NCBI GenBank assembly: GCA_050943135.1
Contig: JBMNOP010000003.1
Span: forward strand, 1-64,000
Direction: 5' to 3'
DNA length: 64,000 nt
Source: RUG695 sp050943135
Lineage (GTDB): Bacteria > Planctomycetota > Planctomycetia > Pirellulales > Thermoguttaceae
Both the position numbers and the translations under genes were made by a program. Positions 37,501 to 47,000 of the stretch are shown piece by piece (the first letter of the stretch is position 1; each line of letters opens with the position of its first letter). The notes below the pieces were generated by a model. It was not told the DNA's origin. It worked only from the letters and a program-made list of their open reading frames with translations, and did no database searches.

Positions 37501-37575
37501 GCGTTGGCTGAGCTTGACGCTGCTTTCGAATCCCTCGAAACCGACGATCTGTCCGTTGATTTCGATGTTTTCTGA
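28543..37575 (+). CDS. Giant beta-helix surface protein with cohesin-like, MBG/YDG, FN3-like and dockerin domains (3010 aa)
   Basis: ATG 28543 follows AAGGAG. The planctomycetal motif LESLEERTLLTA is at residues 11-22. Domains in order: a cohesin-like domain (about 60-215), MBG/YDG repeats (about 220-460), then four beta-helix modules with SLREA headers near residues 467, 982, 1611 and 2044, interrupted by more MBG/YDG units (about 830-980 and 1890-2040, with YDGTTTADVVVG). Modules end in GA-x-EY-type motifs and carry polymorphic-membrane-protein-like GGAI turns. A second cohesin-like domain (2666-2830), an FN3-like domain (SAGANRHQVAW, about 2846), a dockerin pair (DIDGDGTIGPAD, DIDGDGIVGPGD) and a tail LVYPAALA ending VDFDVF complete it. 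The role is probably a secreted or surface adhesin/scaffold; no enzyme motif was seen. Two terminators follow. Confidence 0.93.
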   Translation: MSLLKNRRFQLESLEERTLLTAVPWGTGTTGLDDAMVATAIVVTDAVPAVAEVDDPTVSVGDGVNLITEADVNDTVYVSVYVKSNDPEYGVQAGYCSLYYDGGGFTPGAYFESSIIPNDTINDGYDYSTNEYISAFGGNPAGMTDAYGYTQWALFGTYSFTATTAGTYQFSNGMARNRSGVEKESWNFIREDFDVHGSYAVAFTSTTFTVNGDAPLPVIEGVTVEGYTAVYDGSAHTVTVNGTEEGDTIFYSADGMVYGEAPVEFVFGEGTVFVKVSRAGYNDFYASADVAIAAKEISVSGTTVADKDYDGTTDADITLGEVEGIIGTDDVYVTVAGAFPEALPGDYDVTVNYALAGEAAAYYTLASDSVDCQASIAAIDIEDVVVSDVEVDYDLLPHTIEVSGLREGDVVVYTYDGVDYDENPEFYGSATEDSSYEVTVVVSRTGHNDYIAAATLTIFAADVPEPGSLVVTTLEDVVDPYDNLTSLREAIAYAETCYYQNLIGATITFADDLAGTITLANGALVIDSEVAFTIDGADVISIDAAYESRVFEVNSGNIALEGLTLTNGTHATCGGAVYNAGELTLLGVTITDSQTSKYGGAVYSAVGASLTVVDSVFGGNEAATHGGAIFVDKEGSANISGSYFSENMTGAYGAALYQWSNTSVEVSNTIFVDNAAPNGTIRNYAGNLALTNVVVSGNNQGISSSGGTNTGTNVTISNNTRSALRGDTNASFSFYNSIIVNPRNLFNFDRSVTISGDCNLSTVNFGTNCVLYNGGDLFAADGYTLWGNNQAFDAGNGSYNDTEFDAKGNARFYNGAIDIGAVEQICTAYAATVVYNGENQNLALLDGPVTWVMYSEDGEGWSDELTYRNVGTYTFYVWCGNDYGDEETYLITGTITPLQLTVEGSYVKTKGYDGTTTADVVVGNVETLYDDVTVTATGEFASPEIGVWDVTVTYAVSGDLASNYYAPVTEILMGEIKAKEAPSMVVTTDQDVISDTDGLISLREALTVYYGTGGCTTVTFADDLTVIDLDSTLELTPDHNGLVIDGDDRIVFDGENFVIFYLTNDADLTFNGLTFQNITGEAFGTAFQAAWGCQNGTWKDVTFTNCNFTNNTAGYGSVMMVTGLNVSIIDCNFSGNYGSSRGAIWDIWNNLYVSNTSFENNTSTGDGGAICAATDSNYTLRIENSTFEGNYTNGHGGAVFSEMSNTFISDSVFTNNTAGKSAGAVTTATGANSTKQVTIDGCEFTGNKANAGDAGALRVYNFNGVTLNLTDSTFEDNTATGAGGALQVSGCNYTIDGCLFGGNVSNGSFTNGGAIHSGYGGTCTISNSQFIENLATGLYAGKGGAIHFTDQNGNITISDSEFFDNQAYAPDYYWAWGGAINREYGSGTLSLYNCSIVGNTAHANDGGNGTLNAMGGGVYMTGGGVLNLVQCLVAENTAISYSSPSYGGGIYLGSDLGCAIYYSTITNNETLGSSNSVGGGIFNGAATTILGSIVYGNVSPGDNLWDGAGCDIWQGGNLAFNYSLYDATQIIGNEFTADEYCYTIQDGDSLFAGGSYELADDSVAINGTNITTEPFSSQLHGFDLNGAPDNYRLCGPTVDYGAYEYQLRDEPSTVVTTGDDVVNDHDGLISLREAIAYAYESQESVTFAVETVNIDSAIEITGDVALIADGVIFTMSDDGLHGAFDVAEGASLLIDGGVFTGFTASVFVNDGTMEVTDVVIAGNTSSGEESYGAIYNTGNVVVTNSLILCNLATEGAALYNAGAAAVYSSTITGNNSGEGYAVYGAESATTSIYNTIVALNYGGNANVEMVGSYDGEEPDFVAGPDLSAEWSADAWVDWNLNLGPYSEAIEIGDNAYAEGIDYDFAGNDRICGTNVDAGAYEYTITFTPYTGVFDGDSHVAIEAVYAPTGYDAIFYSLDQSNWVEELSLRNAGDHTVYVWVYGIAEANDLYTSVTVSITPLQLTVEGSYVKDHAYDGTTTANVVVGDVATLYDDVTVTATGEFASPEVGTWDVAVTYTVSGDLASNYYAPVDETLTGNIVEPEAASMVVTTADDVVDAADGLISLREALTVYYGTGGCTTVTFADGLTTINLDNTLELTPNHNGLVIDGGNDIVFDGEDFVIFYLTNDANVTFNGLTFQNLTNDGFGTAFQASWACQGGGLADVTFTDCNFTNNNGGYGSVMMVTGLNARLDGCTFIGNGSAGSSRGAIWNVYGNVFVSDCTFENNKATNGDGGAITATADNNAFTIEISNSTFTGNTASGRGGAIYTEMRNLTITDSTFTNNSAVGEGGAIYATHWGSYYSSDLSQIRVVTENCLFEGNTSNSNGGAFKIMAGNITDTDSVFRANKSTGVAFARGGAIYFDYATKPSTFNGTTFEGNEAFGTMSGMGGAIFADPTGFGAEADRAFNYTDCNFVGNIAGAEALYYAYGGAIYIAGGYNNFTRCTITENCAYIASDTDGAGDIQGGALYIPSCFETRFNDCVITDNVAGGNLDGSTVQKTSVRGGAIASYGTTHFIQSLVADNTAYGGSKGATAGGIFMGRVGATAWYSTIYGNTVVNGSGVDIYNDGAMTALYSIIGDVTNVFGLSYVNTYYDNVTNSNSFAADADSYQIQAGDALFVEGGYTLAPHSVAIDATNLTAPSSLLDLNGDQRLRGFTQDVGAFEYQGAKIYVLVTLSDSIPDQEISVDVPVSTITTAGYGDTVNALVWVKSVDDSVNGITGGYVDVDYTDALLDLSIVLPSGIFADMTMADTSTDGLIATFGGLTAIEGEDFGVDSWALLGAVTFTVAAPGFATVGVGAPTVDGVVVEALDLSRGGEGAIADVNIEYYSASFSVTPAAPTLDSVTSAGANRHQVAWTYVGGIASYEVGYTIDGQNWLTVTATDTTTVVTGLTYGANVTYKVRAIVGDLVSDWSNEITLNVCPMDIDGDGTIGPADLALFRAAYLSSVGDDNWNPAADIDGDGIVGPGDYSYLRKNYLMDAGDEDLVYPAALAELDAAFESLETDDLSVDFDVF
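31225..32230 (+). repeat. Internal duplication in the 3010-residue protein, copy 1
   Basis: An MBG/YDG unit plus the start of the second beta-helix module. It matches copy 2 at 34411-35430 with a constant offset of 3186 bases over the first 700 bases (for example TPLQLTVEGSYVK and REALTVYYGTGGCTTVTFAD in both). The match weakens with small indels beyond about 31960. Confidence 0.85.
34411..35430 (+). repeat. Internal duplication in the 3010-residue protein, copy 2
   Basis: The second copy of the MBG/YDG plus SLREA-header block. It keeps NGLVIDG, FVIFYLTNDA and GYGSVMMVTGLN in the same order as copy 1, so the block arose by segmental duplication rather than convergence. Confidence 0.85.
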
Positions 37576-37586
37576 GATTTTCCTCT

Positions 37587-37625
37587 GAAATTTCCGACGG
37601 TCGGCTTTAAAATCGGCCGTCGGAA
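37587..37625 (+). terminator. First hairpin terminator after the 3010-codon gene
   Basis: TTCCGACGG pairs perfectly with CCGTCGGAA around an A/T-rich loop, 12 bases past the stop, followed by a short T-rich stretch (GGTTTTCTGTT). Confidence 0.6.
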
Positions 37626-37650
37626 GGTTTTCTGTTAGAAGTCTTTCTGT

Positions 37651-37689
37651 GCCCAGACTTTCCCATGGGAAAGTCTGGGCGCGTTTTTT
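37651..37689 (+). terminator. Second, strong rho-independent terminator
   Basis: Two 15-nt arms (GCCCAGACTTTCCCA and its exact reverse complement) meet without a spacer and are followed by GCGTTTTTT. It backs up the hairpin 26 bases upstream. Confidence 0.85.
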
Positions 37690-38066
37690 AGTTGCTCATA
37701 AATGCTTATTTGTTTTTTTCGGGAGACCGAAATTTAAATCATTTTATCTGACTGGGAGGAGCGTATCTTAGATTCCCCCTCGAAACATCAAAGGATTCTT
37801 CTTCCGAGTCTTCACGTCTCAATGATTTTCTTCTGGAGAACAAGAGTATCATTTAACCCTTATAACCTGACCCGTGTGATATTTCTGCATCTTCTTTTTG
37901 CCGAGAATACCTTTTAAAGGGGGAGGGATTATACTATAATGTTAAAAATGTGTTGTTGGATTTATGGATAAAAACGTTAAAATAGGCAATTTTTAGGATA
38001 ATCAGTATTGTTAGCGAACCGTGTCCGTTGTGTGGTTCGTTTCTTACGTTCTATCCGGAGGTTTTC
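37690..38066. other. Intergenic leader of the largest gene
   Basis: There is no gene here. It is A/T-rich towards the right, with a TATAAT at 37935-37940 that could be a -10 element, although the matching -35 (TTTTAA at 37912) is poor. The ribosome binding site GGAGG at 38057-38061 sits 5 bases before the chosen ATG. Confidence 0.45.
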
Positions 38067-41000
38067 ATGAATAAGCTGTTCCGCTTCCTTGATATTTGTC
38101 GCGAAGGTTTGAGCCGTCGGAATGATCGGTTATTGCAAGGGACTGCGCGTCGACGTCCCGAGAAGCGTTATCGAAAGTTCCTTCACAGTACCGTTTTGCG
38201 TATCGAGGGACTGGAAGAACGGCAGCTCCTGGCCATTATGGCCGGAGCGGAATTTCCCGAATATGATGCACCGGCTCAGACGGGTGAAAATATCTACGAG
38301 GTTATCATAGGCGGCTTTGATACCACCGATGCGCCCCCCCCCGCGGCTGCCTATGAAGTCGTGGCGACGAATATCGCCCAAATTAACGCCTATTTCGCCG
38401 ATGAGGCATACGTGCCGGTCAAGACCAAAGACTATATTCTCTACTTTTCCGGTGGTGTCAATCCCGACAATAACGGTTACCGTTATTACGCCAATATGGT
38501 TGATTTTTACTGTACCGTGACGACCGAATTGGGCATCGTTCCCGAGAATATTTTTATTCTCTATGCCGATGGAACCGATCCCGCGGTAGACAGGGAAGAC
38601 GGTTTCAATTCCGATATGTCCTTTGCCACGGTCCATGGTACGAATGTCTATTCCGCAACGATGGCAAATCTTACGGAAGCAATGGACATCATATCGTCTC
38701 AAATGGACGAAGAGTCTCATTTTCTTTTCTTTGCTTACGACCATGGTTCCGGTGTTACGCCCAACGATGATCCCGCGGGTTACGCCGTCGACTACAACGA
38801 TTATCTGTGCGGATGGAGCGGTAATCGTTCCGAGTTTTTGCTCGGTGCCGACGTAGCGAGGCAGCTTTTTAAGATCCGCGAAGGTTACATAACTTGTTTG
38901 TTTTCGGAGTGTTTCAGCGGCGGAATCCTTGACGACATCTTTACGGTATCAACAGACGAACCCAACGAGTCTTATCATGGGAACGCTCATTTCTATGGGG
39001 CGGCAGCGACTAACCATTACGAACAGTCGTGGACCGGTTGGGACGAAACCGGTGTCTATTACGGAGCCGCTCAGGGCTTTACCGCTGCGATGAGTGCCGA
39101 CGGAGGGGGGCTGCTCAATACGAATGAGTGTTATGAATACATGATCGCCCACAACTCTTTTGTGGCAGTAGAAGAGATATATAACAAGAACGAAGGGGAA
39201 TATACCGGGGAAACGACACACCCTTGGGAAATTGGAGAGTCGTTTGATATTTTCGGTTTTGTACCTTCGGAAATACCTGATCCCACGGTAACTTATTTGG
39301 TCACCACGCTCGATGATACGGTTGATCCCGATGACGGCGAAACTTCGTTGCGTGAGGCGATACTGAATGCTAACGAGGTGGCACGGGTATCGGCGGTCGA
39401 GGTCGTGATCACTTTTGCCGACGATTTGGCCGGAGGGGTAATCAAGCTGGCGAACGGTCAACTCGAACTTTCTGTTCCGATGGTGATCGATGCTTCCTCT
39501 CTTGGCGTGAAAGGGATCACGGTCGATGCTTCCGGCAATTCCCGTGTTTTCTATATTACCTACGGAACCGAAGAAAAACCGGTTATTCTGATTGATTTGA
39601 CAATAACCGGCGGGTTCGACTCGCTCGGCGGCGGGATATACAATACCGGGTTTCTTCGGCTCGACAATTGCTTGATCACCCAGAATATCGCCCAGCTTGA
39701 CGGTGGCGGGATCTACAATACCGGTCGTTTAACAATGACCGATACTCTTCTTCGTGCCAACGTAGCGTCCGTTTCGGCCGGCGCCCTTTACAGTTCCGGC
39801 ACGGTGGCTGCCGAGCGTGTTTCTTTTCTCAACAATACTGTTGAAGGATCCGACACTCAGCGTTTTGGCGGCGCGATTTTTAATCGAAACGGGGCCCTCG
39901 CACTGGTCGATGTCAAGATGGAGGCAAACCGAGCCGGTTCCGGCGCCGCGCTGGCCAGTTTCCATGGAACGGTCTCTCTTTCCTCCTCGGGATTTGAAAA
40001 TACCGGGAACACGGGGATTACGAATCTCGTTTTGGACAACCATTCAGAAGAAACAGCTGCGATTTATGTCGAAGGCGGTTCTCTTTATCTGGAAGGTGTC
40101 GGAATTTCTGGAAATGTCGCCTCGGAAGGTTGCGGTGCTGTGTTCGCGGGCAACTCCGAGGTTACGGTATTAAATGCTTCCATTGTTCGGAATACCGGTG
40201 TGCTCGGCGGAGGATTTTGTCTCAGTGGCGGAACGTTTGCCGCGGCCAACACTCAGATTTCCCGTAATTTCTCCGCCGGTGAAGGAGGAGGACTGTGGAT
40301 TCTCGGTACTAATAATGTTAGTCTGGTCAATATGACGGTTGCTGGGAACAGTACCGGAGTTTGGTCCGATTCCGATTTGTACATCGCAAACTCGATTATT
40401 GCACTCAACAGCAGTAATGACCTAACGCTCGGCCTTGGCACCAAGACAGTGGCTTATGCCGTTCTTTCCTCATTCGACGCATGGAGTGTCGGCGAGGGAA
40501 ACATCGTATACGATGATTCCCTTCCGCTTTTTACCAACGCCGGTCTCGGTGAATGCCTTCTCGTTGCCGGTTCACAGGCGCTCGATGTCGGACGGAATGA
40601 CCTGGCGCTCTATCCCAGCGGCAGGGAAATCGCCCATGATCCTAAAGGTGGAACCCGTTTTTCCAATGCGATTGTCGATTTGGGTGCCGACGAATACCAA
40701 GTCGTGACGGCTCCTTCTCTCGTGGTGACAACCCCTCTTGACCGCGTTGATCCTTATGACGGAGAAATTTCGTTACGTGAAGCAGTGCGTTACGCCGCCG
40801 CTTATGCCGATATTCTCGGAACAACGATTACTTTTGCCCCTTCGTTGGCAGGGCAGACGATTACACTTGATGCTACACTGGGTGCCATCGAAATTTCTTC
40901 ATCGATGACGATTGACGCTTCGGCTCTGCGGAATGTCGAAACCCAAGCTCCGGGTATTACCGTCGATGCTGCGGCAAGTGTCGATGATTTGCGCCGTGTC

Positions 41001-44000
41001 TTTGAAATTACGGCGGGAAACATTGGTATTGATGTTGTGATCCGCGGCATCGAGATTACCGGCGGCTATTGGCATGGTGGCGACCTCGAGGCGAGCGGCG
41101 CGGGGGTCTATGCCGTCGGTGTGAACCTCTCCTTGATCGATTCGTACATTACCGAGAACTTCGCGACCGGCTACAACGTGAGCGGTGCCGGTCTTTTCCT
41201 CGTCGACGGTACGTTGATACTGAAAGGGACTCTTGTCTCCGGTAATGCGGCTTCCGGTTACTACACTTACGGCGGTGGTGTCTATGTTTCGGGGTCGTAT
41301 GTGATCGAAGATTCCTCCATCGTCGAGAACGTTTCATACGCCTCCGGGAGTGATCATGATTCTTACGCTTACGGCGGCGGTTTGTACGCAGCCGGGGGCA
41401 GTATTGGATATATCGCCAATACGGTCATCAGCGGAAACTCGGCTGGCTATACAAGTCTTGATTCTGAAAGCAAATTCTCGTTTGATGACACGTTCTATGC
41501 CTATGGTGGCGGTCTCTACATTCAGAGCGACACACTCACGATTGTCAACACGACCGTTGCCGGGAATGCGGCTTCGGCTGGGTATACTGGATTTGGCGGA
41601 GGGATCTTCTACGCCAATCCGGGCGGTGAATACAATCTTTATAACTCGATCGTGATGAAAAACTTCGCCTCAATTTACGGAGAAGATATTTACACTCAAA
41701 CGATCGGATTGAACGGTGAATCCCAGTCCATTACTGCGCGATCGACGATCTCCGGGTTTACAAACTGGTACAATGCGGATACCGGCGAATATTATCTCTA
41801 CGATCCCGCCCGAACACTCTTTGCCGAAAACCCGGAGTTTGAAAACGGGATTCTCGTCAACTCCGACACCTACAACCTAACGCTTCTTCACGATTCCCAA
41901 GTTGTCAATAGGGGGAATAACGACCTGCTTTATTACGTCGACGGTTCGACCATCGAGCTTGATGTTGCGGGAAATCCACGCCTCTATAACGGGGGCCGTG
42001 TTGATTTGGGAGCCTATGAGTATCAGGCATCCTATGTAGAGCCTTTCTCTCTCGTCGTAACGATTCTTGACGATACGGTAGACCCGACCGACGGCGAGGT
42101 TTCCTTGCGTGAGGCGATTCTCTACGCTGCGCAGCTCGGAGCTGACTCGACGATTACCTTCGATGCTTCTCTGGCCGGGGAAACGATTCTCGTTGATACC
42201 GAACAGGGGGAGCTGGTTATTTCTTCCTCTTTGACGATCGATGCGAATTCGCTTGGAATCGAAGAGAACGTTCCGGCCTTGACGATTGATGCGCAGACGT
42301 ATACACGCGTTTTTCGGATCACATCCGACGCCAAAGATGTCATGATTTCCGGCGTCGAAATAGTAAACGGTTCTTCGGCCGGTAGCGGAAATGTTTATGG
42401 TGGGGGGATCTACGCCGAGAATACCGGCACCCTGACTCTGGCGAACGGTTCTATTTCAGGCTGCACCGTGCTTGGCGACTACACCTATGGGGGTGCCGTT
42501 TATGTGGCATCAAACCTTTCGTTGGTGTCTTTCAATGTCAATTCGAACAGTGCCAATGCCTCGGTCAACGCTTACGGTGGCGGAGTCTATGTCGGCGGTA
42601 CGGTTGATCTTTCCGCCTCGCAGGTTCAAGGGAACGTCCTTTCCGCCTATAACGACATGTACGGTGGCGGAATTTACGCCAGAGGAGAAGTGACCCTCGA
42701 TGACGGAAGCTCGGCCGACGGGAACGAACTTCGTTCGAATCTTTGCTCGGTCCTTCTGTTGGCCGATCAGAATATTTTAGCGTCCGGCGTAACACTTACC
42801 GCCTATCCGACTCCCGACGACCTCACCTTAACCTACCAATGGTATCGCGGAACCATTCCGACCGACATGGACTTGATCGAAGGTGCCGAGTCCGATGAAT
42901 ACATGCTGACCAACGAGGATGCCGGCTGTTATGTTATGGTCGCCGTTACTCCGGAGGGAGGGAGTACCGTTTCCGCGATCTCCGAGACGCCTGTTTTCGG
43001 CGTGTCTCTTTCCAACATTGTTCCGGGCGTCGGTCAGACTCTCACTGCCAAGGCGACACCCGCCGAGGTCGAGGTGGCGTATCGGTGGTATCGCGTTGAT
43101 GCTTGGGGAGAGACCCTGATTGACGGTGCTCAGGATCCATCTTATACCGTGACATCCGAGGATATCGGCTACAATCTGAAAGTGGCCGTCGTCGGAACCG
43201 GTGACTATGAAGGGTATACCGTTTACGCATCAACCGAAACGATTGCCGACTTTTCGGTTACTCTTTCCAACGCGAAACCTCAGCTAGGAGAGACACTTTC
43301 GACCACACTGGCTCCTTCCGGAGCTTCGGTAACTTATCAGTGGTACCGGGTTGTCGGTTCGGAAGAAGTCGCGATTGAAGGTGCGGTCGATTCGATCTAT
43401 ACCGTGACATCTGACGATGCCGGTTACGGTCTTAAGGTAACGGTTTCCGGAACCGGGACGTATTCCGGACAGATTGCCTCGGCCCAAACCGATATCGCGG
43501 TTTTCGGCATTGAACTTTCGAACACCGCGCCACGTGTCGGAGAAGTCCTTTCGGTAAATCTTCTTCCTTCCGATGCCGAAGCCCTCTTTATTTGGTATCG
43601 GGGCCATGATCTCTCCAACATGACGTCGACCGGTCAATTCGGGTCGGTTTATGCGGTCACTCAAGCGGATAAGGGGTGTTATATTCGCGTTGTGGCGATC
43701 GGGTCGGGTGAGCATACCGGTTGTTTTGCCTCGACGTCGACCGAAGCGCCTTTGGCGGAATATTCGCTCGTTCTTGATGATCTCAATCCCGAAATCGGCG
43801 AGACGGTTACAGCAATCCTTTCCCCCGAAGATTCGACGGTTGCGTTTCGATGGTATCGTCTCAAAAACGGGGCCGAAATCGCGATTGAGGGAGCCACCGA
43901 TGCTTCGTATACCGTGACCATGGCCGATGCCGGTGCGGTCCTGAAAGTCGTCGCGTTCGGTGTGGAGGGGTATGAGGGGCAACAAACTTACGCACGGACC

Positions 44001-47000
44001 GGTTCGATCGATCCGCCCCAGGTTGCCCTTTCGAATGCCGATCCCGCATACGGTGAAACGTTGTCCGTCTCCTGGACACCCGAGGCAATGACTGCCGACG
44101 TACAGTGGTATCGATCCATTGATCTTTTTACGACGGAGGAAATCGACGGAGCGACCGATATGGCTTACGTTCTGACATTTAACGACGTCGGCTATTACAT
44201 CGGAGCAAAAATTACCGGCATCGGTGACTACGAAGGGTTTGTCTGCACGACATGGACTTGGAGCGAAGTTTCTTCACCGAACCTTGAAATCACATTGAAT
44301 CCTACGGTTCCTACAGTCGGTTCCGTTATTACTGCGTCGATGAATCTCGATATTGATGCCGAGTGGCAATGGTATCGAGTCGACAGCAGAGGAGAAATGG
44401 CGATTCTCAATGCACGGTCTGCGGAGTATATCGTGACCTCGGGAGATATCGGCTGTTATTTAAGAGTGAAAGCCTCCGGCACGGGTGAATATGCCTCCCT
44501 TGTCGGCGAGGCTCAAACGTCTCGAGCAGTGGCGGTTCTTTCCGTTTCCCTTTCCGACGACCAACCTCAGGTTGGTCAGACCCTTACCGCAAATCTTGCA
44601 CCTGTTTCGGCCGAAGCGCTTTACCAGTGGTATCGCGGCAGCGATCCCCGGCACATGTCACCGATTTTGGGTGCGAGTGGAAGCACCTACACGGTCACTT
44701 CCGAGGACATCGGCGCTTATTTACGTGTTGTAGCGATCGGAACCGGTGCTTATACCGGTTATTTCGCGATGGCGACCACTTCAGGCGTGGCCGTCTTGGC
44801 CGCACCCCTTCCTGCCGGAGACGCGTTACCTACCGGCACGAACTTTCCGGAAGGAAGTGCTTTCGGAGCCGGGATCTATTCTCTCTCGTCTGTCACACTT
44901 AACGGTAAGTCGACTGCAGATAACAACAAGGTTACCGGTGTTTGTAACTTGTACGGAGTCGGCATTTCCTCTGGTAACCAAGTGACACTGACCGACGGAA
45001 GCAGCGTTGCCGGGAACAATGGGGAATTCCTACTGATTGCTCGCGGCGGTGGAGTTTACGCCAAGTCCGTATTGATCGACAGAAGTTCCGTCTCAAACAA
45101 CAGCCTGACAGTCGAAGTTACCGACGATGTCGTCGGAGACGACTTTCTTCCGACCGATCCGTCACTCTACGGCGGCGGGGTCTATGCATCCGGTGATGTT
45201 ACCGTTGTTGCGGGACAAGTTCGCGGAAATACTCTGGGGGCCAACGTCAATATTGTGAACCCCGATTACGCTTGCTATTACCCAACGGCCTCGGGAGGCG
45301 GAATCTACAGCAGGAAGTTGACTTCCGTCAAAAGGTACTCCGAAATTTCCGAAAACAAAATTTCGGTGACGGGTCACAGCGAGTTAGACGGCGGCTACAC
45401 TTACGGAGCCGGCATTTACTCGTCGTCATTAACCCTCTCCCAAAGTCAGGTGAGGAACAACTCCATCAATACCACTCGCGGAGTAGGTTTTGAAGGGAAC
45501 GGCGCGGGTGTTTATATCCTCAGCGGATACGGGGCCATCGGAACGTTTACCATGGCCGATTCGCAGATTAACGACAACAAGCTCGTTTCCGGTCAGGGGA
45601 CCGGCGGGGGAATTTTTGTTGGTTCGGGTGTCGAAATTTCTATTGATTCCGAAAATCCCTGGCTAAGATGTGTGGCCAACGAGATTGTCGGGAACTCCAT
45701 CGATGTTTTGAACGATGCCTATGGGGCAGGGATGAACATTGCCGGTACCGGCGAAATTCGTGGAATCACGATATCTGGCAATACTGCCAAGTCGTCCGCA
45801 TCCTCTGTTTTCGGCGCTGGAATCTTCTCTTACAACACCCTTAAGATCTTTTCGGCAAAAATCATCGATAATACGTCTGAAGGATTAGCCGGTCAAGGCG
45901 GCGGTCTTTACAGTCGTGGCGAGCTGACGATGGTCAATACTCTCATTACGAAAAACACAGCCAAAGAGATTGCAAATGTTTTATTTGGGAACACGGCAAC
46001 CATTGTCAATTGCACGATTGTCGGTAACGGAACAAGCCTCTCTTTCAGTACCGATTCCAATGTTTACAATTCGATCATTCTGACCGATGTCGAAAGCGGC
46101 GGTTCCGCAAATGCATATAACACCGTTTCAACATTTACGGATTGGGCTAACAAGCCGGCTGATGAGGGTGGCGACGAGGGAGATGAAGGCGACGGCGGAG
46201 GGGGTGAAGGTGGCGAAGGAGCGGCTCTTCCCATGGCCACGGGAGCGGAAGGACCCGATGATAACGGAAATATTCTCTATCAAGACGGTGATTCGCTCTT
46301 CCTCGGCGAAGGGAATGATCCCTATTCACTGGCATCCGACTCGATCGCGATCAATGCCGGAGAAATATCGTATTATGCGAGTTATGGCGGAGAAGCCGGA
46401 AATTACGACATCGTCGGCATGCCGCGTATTGCCGATTCCATCGATTGCGGGGCCTATGAATATTACGAAACCCCGGATATTGTTACCAATCCGCTGTATA
46501 TAGTCGTCACCACCGAGTCTGATGTGGTCGATCCGACCGATGGCGAAATTTCGTTAAGGGAAGCGATTCTTTATGCGACGAACGGCTCAACAATCACCTT
46601 TGTCGATGAGGTTGTTTCGATTACACTCGACGGAAATCTCCCCCAGATTGAGATCAATAAAGACCTGACGATTGTCGATCCCGACGTTACGATCACCGGT
46701 GTGTCCAACAGGCGGGTTTTTGCTATTTATGGTAATCCGGATGAGGGAAATATCTCGGTTTCTTTCTCGGGTCTTAACATCACCGGCGGGGCGGGGCTCT
46801 CTGCCGAAAATGTCGACCTGGAGCTGACAAACGTTGACATTACTGGTAATAGTCTCGACAGCGGTGGATCCGGCGCCGGAATCTTCGCCAGCAATTCCGC
46901 GCTGACCCTCACGGATGTTAATATAACCAACAACAGAATTTCGGGCGGAAGCGGTTCGGGAGCGGGGATCTATGCCAAGAGTTCTGCGTTGGATTTCAAT

